Shown in pieces: positions 59,536-64,000 of a DNA stretch of 64,000 nt. The DNA is from Modicisalibacter radicis. Lineage in GTDB: Bacteria > Pseudomonadota > Gammaproteobacteria > Pseudomonadales > Halomonadaceae. The translations under genes were made by a program, and so were the position numbers. Position 1 is the first letter of the stretch; each line of letters starts with the position of its first letter. The notes under the pieces are model-generated. The model did not search any database. It was not told the DNA's origin and saw only the letters and a program-made list of their open reading frames with translations. The stretch is from contig NZ_CAAHFN010000011.1 of the NCBI RefSeq assembly GCF_900961225.1, forward strand, positions 1 to 64,000, written 5' to 3'.

Positions 59536-60576
59536 TCAAGACGTTACCCGCAGCCACAGACGGGCCATCGGCGAAGCCGACAGGTTGACGATAATGATGC
59601 GTACCATCTGGAACGCCACCACTTCGGCGACGCCCAGGCCCAGCGAGGTGGCCGTGATCATCATCTCGGCGATGCCGCCCGGCGAGCCGGCCAGTGTCAT
59701 TATCGACAATGGAATGCCCAGCGGGCCCGCGACCGACCAGGCCGACAGGATGATCAGTGTCGAGGTGATCAGCGAGACGCCCAGCCCCACCGCCAGGATC
59801 CGCGGCAGTCGCGCGATCTCTTCGCGCTTGAAACGCCCACCCAGGGTCAGGCCGATGGCGATCTGCGCCGCGATGAACAGCCATGCCGGAACATCGCCGC
59901 CCAGCGCCCCGCTCAGCGTATCGACCACCGAGACCAGCAGCGCACCGACGATGAAGGCGTTCTGAATCCCCAGACGATTCATGCCCCAGCCGACCCCGTA
60001 ACCGATCGCCAGGACCAGGAGCGTCGCCCAGCCCGGGGCGACACCGCCGGCCGTCGTTCTGGCGCCGCCCGCACCGTCGAGGATCAGACTCAGCAGAAAC
60101 GGCAACAGAATCACCAGCGAGGTGACGCGCATCGCCTGGATCAACGAAATCGCCGTGCTCGCACCGCGCGACTGACTGTCGTCGCCCAGGAAGGCCATTT
60201 CGGCGACCCCGCCGGGCAGATTGGCGAGCAGCGCAGTGCGTCGATCCAGGCGAGCCCAGCGCGCCAGCAGCAACGAACAGACCGCCGCGATACACAGCGA
60301 CCAGAACGCGAACAGCACCATCCAGGGCACCTGCCAGGCGAGCGAAATCAGCACAGCCGCCGTGAAGCCATGGCCGACCGCGGTGCCGACGACCACCTGA
60401 GCGCCTCGCCGCACCATCAGCGACTCGGGAATCCCCAGGCCACTCAGCGCGGCTACCGCACTGACCAGCATCGGGCCAAGGATCCACGGTAGCGGTATTC
60501 CAACGCGATTCGCTGCATAGCCTGTGGCTGCTGCAGCAGCCACGACCAGCAACGAGAACACATGGCGCTTGCGCAT
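59536..60576 (-). CDS. AbrB-family membrane transporter
   Basis: A 346-residue inner-membrane protein with about ten hydrophobic helices in two similar halves, each containing a PWxLGPML- or GxPGGIAEM-type motif (LPWILGPMLVSAVAAL; LPGGVAEM, SPGGIAEMMI). This fits the AbrB (ammonia-monooxygenase-like, DUF3395-type) family, members of which are proposed carboxylate or glutamate importers. ATG 60574-60576 shares a base with the SDR gene's TGA (TGATG), implying coupling. Confidence 0.8.
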   Translation of the reverse strand: MRKRHVFSLLVVAAAAATGYAANRVGIPLPWILGPMLVSAVAALSGLGIPESLMVRRGAQVVVGTAVGHGFTAAVLISLAWQVPWMVLFAFWSLCIAAVCSLLLARWARLDRRTALLANLPGGVAEMAFLGDDSQSRGASTAISLIQAMRVTSLVILLPFLLSLILDGAGGARTTAGGVAPGWATLLVLAIGYGVGWGMNRLGIQNAFIVGALLVSVVDTLSGALGGDVPAWLFIAAQIAIGLTLGGRFKREEIARLPRILAVGLGVSLITSTLIILSAWSVAGPLGIPLSIMTLAGSPGGIAEMMITATSLGLGVAEVVAFQMVRIIIVNLSASPMARLWLRVTS

Positions 60577-61334
60577 CACGGCATGAACCGGCCGCCGTTG
60601 ACGTGCAGCGTCTGCCCCGAAACATAGGATTCCCGCGGGTCGGCGAACGCAAGTACCGCCCGGGCCACCGTCTCGCTGGTGCCCAGTGCTCGCTGCGCAC
60701 CCTGCTCACGCTGGTGCGGCACCGATTGCCCCGGCTTGCGTGTCGTGTCGATCGCCCCGGGTACCACGCAATTGACGCGCACCCGGCCCAGCCCCTCCTC
60801 GGCCAACGCCCGGGTCAGCCCCACCAGGCCGGCCTTGGCGGCGATCACGTGAGGGCGTTCAGTGGCCGGCCGGTGCGCGCTCAGCCCGCCCAGATTGACG
60901 ATCGCCCCCTGGCGATCTTCGGGGAGACGGCGGAACAGTTGCTGTGCGGTCAGGAACGCGCCGGTCAGAATGACCCCGACGACGGAATCCCACTCCTGCC
61001 GGGTGATCGACAGAAACGGCTTGTGAGGACGCTCCGCGGCGCCGTTGACGAGAATCGAAACCGTACCGAGCCGAGATTCGGCATGGTCGAAGATGCCCTC
61101 GACCGATGCCTCGTCGGCCACCGAGGCGAGCAGCCCGGTCACCCGCTCGCTCTCGCCGCCGAGTGTCGCCAGCGCATCCTCGAGCGCCTGGCGATCCGAG
61201 GCGCCGACGAGACAGACGCTGGCGCCGCAATCATGCAGCGCGCCGGCGATCGCCAGCCCGATATTGCGCGTTCCGCCGGTGACGATGGCGCACTCGGCGC
61301 TTAGGTCAGGCGTCCAGAAATTCGACATGGGCAC
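60576..61334 (-). CDS. SDR oxidoreductase with atypical active site
   Basis: A 252-residue short-chain dehydrogenase. The cofactor motif TGGTRNIG is near residue 20 and NGAAERP near 90. At the usual YxxxK position it has VIAAK (HVIAAKAGL): the tyrosine is replaced, and the serine is displaced. Some SDR subgroups with an HV-xxxK pattern are known, so the enzyme may use another acid-base residue or act on an unusual substrate. It lies between the AbrB transporter and PrpD genes in one unit. Confidence 0.82.
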   Translation of the reverse strand: MPMSNFWTPDLSAECAIVTGGTRNIGLAIAGALHDCGASVCLVGASDRQALEDALATLGGESERVTGLLASVADEASVEGIFDHAESRLGTVSILVNGAAERPHKPFLSITRQEWDSVVGVILTGAFLTAQQLFRRLPEDRQGAIVNLGGLSAHRPATERPHVIAAKAGLVGLTRALAEEGLGRVRVNCVVPGAIDTTRKPGQSVPHQREQGAQRALGTSETVARAVLAFADPRESYVSGQTLHVNGGRFMP

Positions 61335-61386
61335 GAGTCCCTCTGAATGAAGTTGACAGTGCCGGCGTTGCGGCCGGCACCGGGCG

Positions 61387-62832
61387 TCACGCGCCGAGCC
61401 AGCGCGTCAGCTCGCGGACCGACTCGAGTTCCTCGAGACGACGCACCGCCTCGATCAGCGACTCGGTCTTGGCGCTGTCCCAACCGGCGAACTCGGCACA
61501 GCCGCGGAACTTGTCGGCCACCTCGTCGTAGCTCATCGGATTGGCGGGACTGCCCTTGCCGAAATCGGCACGTCCCGAGATCGTCTGCCCGTTCTTGAGA
61601 TGGATATCGATGATGGTCGTCATCTTGTCGTAACCGGCTGCCTCCGCCTCGGGGTGCACGCCGAAGTGGACGCGTCCGATCATCTCCTGAACGTCGCTGC
61701 GATTGACCACCTCATCGGTGAACTCCGGCAAGCCGCCGCGCCGTTCGAGCAGCAGGATCGCCATGCAGAACTCCATCGAGAACTTGGCCTGCAGTTCGTT
61801 GGCCGGACGATGATGGATCAAGGCGTTGGGCATGTTGTGGTTGGTGCCCACGTCCACCCGGTCGACATCGTCGGGCCTGATGTCATGTTCGAGGATCAGT
61901 TCGAGCATGCGGGTCATGCCCGGATGGGTCAGCGACCCGGAGGGGTTGGGCTTGATCGAGACGCCGGGCTCGACGAAGGTCCAGGGGCGCCCCAGCCTGC
62001 CGGATATCGCCTCGAGCATATAGCCGCCGCCGTGAGCCTGGAAGAAGCCGCGCGGCGATTCGAGGATCTTGTCGGTGGCGCTCCAGCCGAACTGGGCGAA
62101 ATCCACCGCGACGATGCCCGACTCCGAGGAACGACCGGCGTGGAAGGGCTTGGTCATGGTGCCGAAGTTTTCGCGCAGGCCGGCCGACTGGCTGGCGGCG
62201 ATGGCCAGCGCTCGCAGCAGGGTCGGCTCGTCTAGCCCCAGCAGCCGCCCGGCCGCCGCTGCCGCCGCGAAGGTGCCACAGGTCGCCGTGGCGTGGAAGC
62301 CATGTTGATAGTGGCGTGGCGAGATCGCCTCGGCGATCTTGGTCTCGACCTCCACACCGAGGTGATAGGCCAGCATCAGCTCGCGTCCGGACAGGTCGTG
62401 GACCTCGGCGACCGCCAGCGCGGCCGGCAGGCACGGCGCGGTGGGGTGCGTCAGCAGACCGTAGACGCGATCCGGGCCCACCGCGAGCTGGGTATCATCG
62501 AAGTCGTCGGCATGTATGCCCACCCCGTTGGCGAACGCCGCGAAACGCTCCGGCACGTGCATGTCGGTGCCGATGACGCTGGCCCGGCCGGCGACGCCCT
62601 GGCGTTTCAGGTAGTCCTGGACGATCCGTCCCGATTCCGCCACCGACCCCGACAGCGCCAGCCCGAAGCCATCCAGGATGGACTTCTTGCCGATGGCGAT
62701 CAGGTCATTGGACAAGTCGGCGTAATCGGTCGCGCGAATGAACTCGACGACTTCACGGGTCAATCCCTCGCCGTGCCGGGAGTCGATATCCGGGGTGAAC
62801 TTCTCGATGGAGGCCTTCTGCTTGTCAGCCAT
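61387..62832 (-). CDS. MmgE/PrpD family protein
   Basis: A 481-residue protein of the MmgE/PrpD family (2-methylcitrate dehydratase and iminodisuccinate epimerase relatives). It shows GFGLALSGSVAESG, GIHADDFDDTQ, the HPTAPCLPAALAVAE segment, SESGIVAVDFAQFGW and GVSIKPNPSGSLTHPGM. True PrpD is not implied, because prpBC are absent; epimerase/dehydratase activity on a C4-C7 carboxylate is likely. It precedes the SDR gene by 52 bp and follows the enolase gene by 107 bp. Confidence 0.88.
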   Translation of the reverse strand: MADKQKASIEKFTPDIDSRHGEGLTREVVEFIRATDYADLSNDLIAIGKKSILDGFGLALSGSVAESGRIVQDYLKRQGVAGRASVIGTDMHVPERFAAFANGVGIHADDFDDTQLAVGPDRVYGLLTHPTAPCLPAALAVAEVHDLSGRELMLAYHLGVEVETKIAEAISPRHYQHGFHATATCGTFAAAAAAGRLLGLDEPTLLRALAIAASQSAGLRENFGTMTKPFHAGRSSESGIVAVDFAQFGWSATDKILESPRGFFQAHGGGYMLEAISGRLGRPWTFVEPGVSIKPNPSGSLTHPGMTRMLELILEHDIRPDDVDRVDVGTNHNMPNALIHHRPANELQAKFSMEFCMAILLLERRGGLPEFTDEVVNRSDVQEMIGRVHFGVHPEAEAAGYDKMTTIIDIHLKNGQTISGRADFGKGSPANPMSYDEVADKFRGCAEFAGWDSAKTESLIEAVRRLEELESVRELTRWLGA

Positions 62833-62939
62833 GCTCTCTCCTCGTCGTCAAAGGACGCTACAGTGATCGACGCCTGCGTGGCAGCACGTCGGGGGGTCAG
62901 GTAGCGCGCCGGGGCACCGACACGCCGCTCGTCACTTTC

Positions 62940-64000
62940 CTAGGCCGCGACGTGGGTGTCCTTCAGGCCATCACGATCGATCTCGAGCCCCAGGCCGGGA
63001 CGATCGGGAATGGTGAGGATGCCGTTCTCGGGACGCGGCGGGTCGACGAACAGGGTCTCGCCCACCGAGACCATGCCCAGGTGCCACTCGACCAGCCAGC
63101 CGTTGGCCAGCCCCGCCATGGTGTGCATGTTGAACAGCGGCCAGCCGCCGCCATTGGCGATCGGCAGATTGTAGGTCTGCGCCAGGTGCGCGGCCTTGCG
63201 TGCCTCGGTATAACCGCCGCAGTAGGTGCAATTGGGCTGAAGGATGTCGACCGCCTGATGCTCGACCAGCTCGCGCAGGCGCCAGCGATGGCCCTCCATC
63301 TGGCCGGCGGCAAGCGGGATTCGCGTCGACCGGCGCAGGTCGGCCAGGGCCCGGGCGTCGTTCTGGTAGAGCGGCTCCTCGAACCAGGTGATATCGCAGT
63401 CCTCGACGGCGCGACACAACAGCTTCGCCTCCACCGGGCTGAACAGATAGTTGGCGTCCATCATCAGGTCGATGTCGTCGCCCACCGCCTCGCGGATCGC
63501 CCTTACCCGGGCCGCATCCTCGCGCCAGCCGCCCTTGTCGACCCCCACCACCGTCTTGAGCGCACGAAAACCGCCGGCGACGTGCAGCCGGGCCGCCTCG
63601 GCCAACTGGTCGCGATCGTACTGGGGGAAACCGAAGGTGACGTAGGCGGGCACCCGCTCGCGGCAGCCGCCCAGCAACCGGGTGACCGAGCGACCGGCCT
63701 GCTTGCCCTGGATATCCCAGAGGGCGATATCCAGACAGGACAATGCCATGGAGACCGTACCGGTCATGGCCCGCGGATTGAGCTTGGCGGCCACGCGTTG
63801 ATGGATGGCCTCGACATCGCACGGATCCATGTCCCTGACGACGGGCAGGAAGTGTTTTTCCAGGGCGGCGACCACCGCATGGGCGAGGAAGTGCCCGGTC
63901 AGGCCATGGCCCACGATGCCCTCGTCGGTTTCCACCTCGCAGAAGACGAACACCTTCTGCTCCTCGCGGCCGTAACCGGCAACCTTGCCGGCCAGCAGCG
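62940..64000 (-). CDS. enolase-superfamily dehydratase (mandelate racemase/muconate-lactonizing type), 5' end beyond window
   Basis: The C-terminal 350 or so residues are present; the frame continues through the window edge (LLAGKVAGYGREE...), so the start is not seen. Active-site features: KTVVGVDKGGW with the catalytic Lys, MMDANYLFS (first metal Asp), WFEEPLYQND (Glu), and AAGQMEGHRW, where the third metal residue position differs from the common GE motif. It likely dehydrates an acid sugar or hydroxy acid. It is at the head of the catabolic operon with PrpD, SDR and AbrB genes. Confidence 0.86.
   Translation of the reverse strand, partial: LLAGKVAGYGREEQKVFVFCEVETDEGIVGHGLTGHFLAHAVVAALEKHFLPVVRDMDPCDVEAIHQRVAAKLNPRAMTGTVSMALSCLDIALWDIQGKQAGRSVTRLLGGCRERVPAYVTFGFPQYDRDQLAEAARLHVAGGFRALKTVVGVDKGGWREDAARVRAIREAVGDDIDLMMDANYLFSPVEAKLLCRAVEDCDITWFEEPLYQNDARALADLRRSTRIPLAAGQMEGHRWRLRELVEHQAVDILQPNCTYCGGYTEARKAAHLAQTYNLPIANGGGWPLFNMHTMAGLANGWLVEWHLGMVSVGETLFVDPPRPENGILTIPDRPGLGLEIDRDGLKDTHVAA

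Noticed and set aside
59432..60709. N-terminal extension of fumC to an 885-codon frame
   Set aside because: The extension has low similarity to anything, lies antisense/out of frame to the AbrB gene, and the ATG at 59429-59431 gives the normal fumarase start.

Overview
This is a high-G+C, gene-dense chromosomal stretch from a gammaproteobacterium, most likely a member of the Halomonadaceae (Halomonas, Modicisalibacter, Salinicola or a close relative). The inference rests on protein families and on gene orders shared with Pseudomonas and other Oceanospirillales-type bacteria: glnS-cysS opposite ppiB-lpxH, nagZ-psrA opposite lexA, DUF1289-miaE, ppsA opposite ppsR, and glpK opposite glpR-glpD. 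No phage, insertion sequence, CRISPR array or plasmid function is visible, so this is mostly core genome. Both window edges cut genes: an aldehyde dehydrogenase at the left and an enolase-superfamily dehydratase at the right.

Layout. 1-1246 aldehyde dehydrogenase tail and adhP. 1367-5899 glnS-cysS (minus) against ppiB and lpxH (plus). 5911-10969 a 1300-residue BTAD/NTPase/TPR regulator, then miaE and a DUF1289 gene. 11232-17353 acnB, an outer-membrane barrel protein, rraA and a membrane GDPD phosphodiesterase. 17495-21572 ppsA/ppsR and a DJ-1 family gene. 21693-27367 a valine/acyl-CoA catabolic cluster divergent from a MerR (LiuR-like) regulator and an acyl-CoA synthetase. 27470-33542 hpt, a MscS-type channel, nagZ, an L,D-transpeptidase and psrA, divergent from lexA-dinB. 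33575-36661 purU, an RNase J-like gene and a small H-NS/AT-hook protein. 36836-41742 one compact molybdenum-cofactor operon (mobA-mobB-moeA-moaC/D-moaE-moaA). 41921-47304 an XRE-cupin regulator, upp, a purine-salvage operon (permease-apt-gpt-ung) and ribE. 47527-52049 a methionine module (promoter, SAM-II-like riboswitch, terminator, metN-metI-metQ, then a free-methionine-R-sulfoxide reductase) and an esterase. 52115-52288 two tRNA-Val genes. 52498-56698 glycerol catabolism (glpK, glpR, glpD). 56864-57949 a membrane EEP-family hydrolase. 58052-64000 fumC followed by an organic-acid catabolic gene set (AbrB-type permease, SDR, MmgE/PrpD, enolase superfamily).

Most notable signals. (1) A transcript start at about 47563 carries a near-complete match to the SAM-II riboswitch, with an accessory GCAA hairpin, an intrinsic terminator and a plausible antiterminator (47641-47645 with 47663-47667), directly before metNIQ. 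(2) MoaC and MoaD are joined in one 322-codon frame by a linker built from eleven 15-bp repeats. (3) Tandem repeats with the same 15-bp period but unrelated sequence occur at six places, in genes and between them. (4) A 97-residue protein combines an H-NS-like N-terminus with an AT-hook. (5) A very large BTAD-type regulator has a degenerate cyclase-like domain before its ATPase. Several unexplained palindromes and a structured acnB leader are also reported.

All assignments come from reading the sequence and knowledge of the families; no database search or folding program was run.
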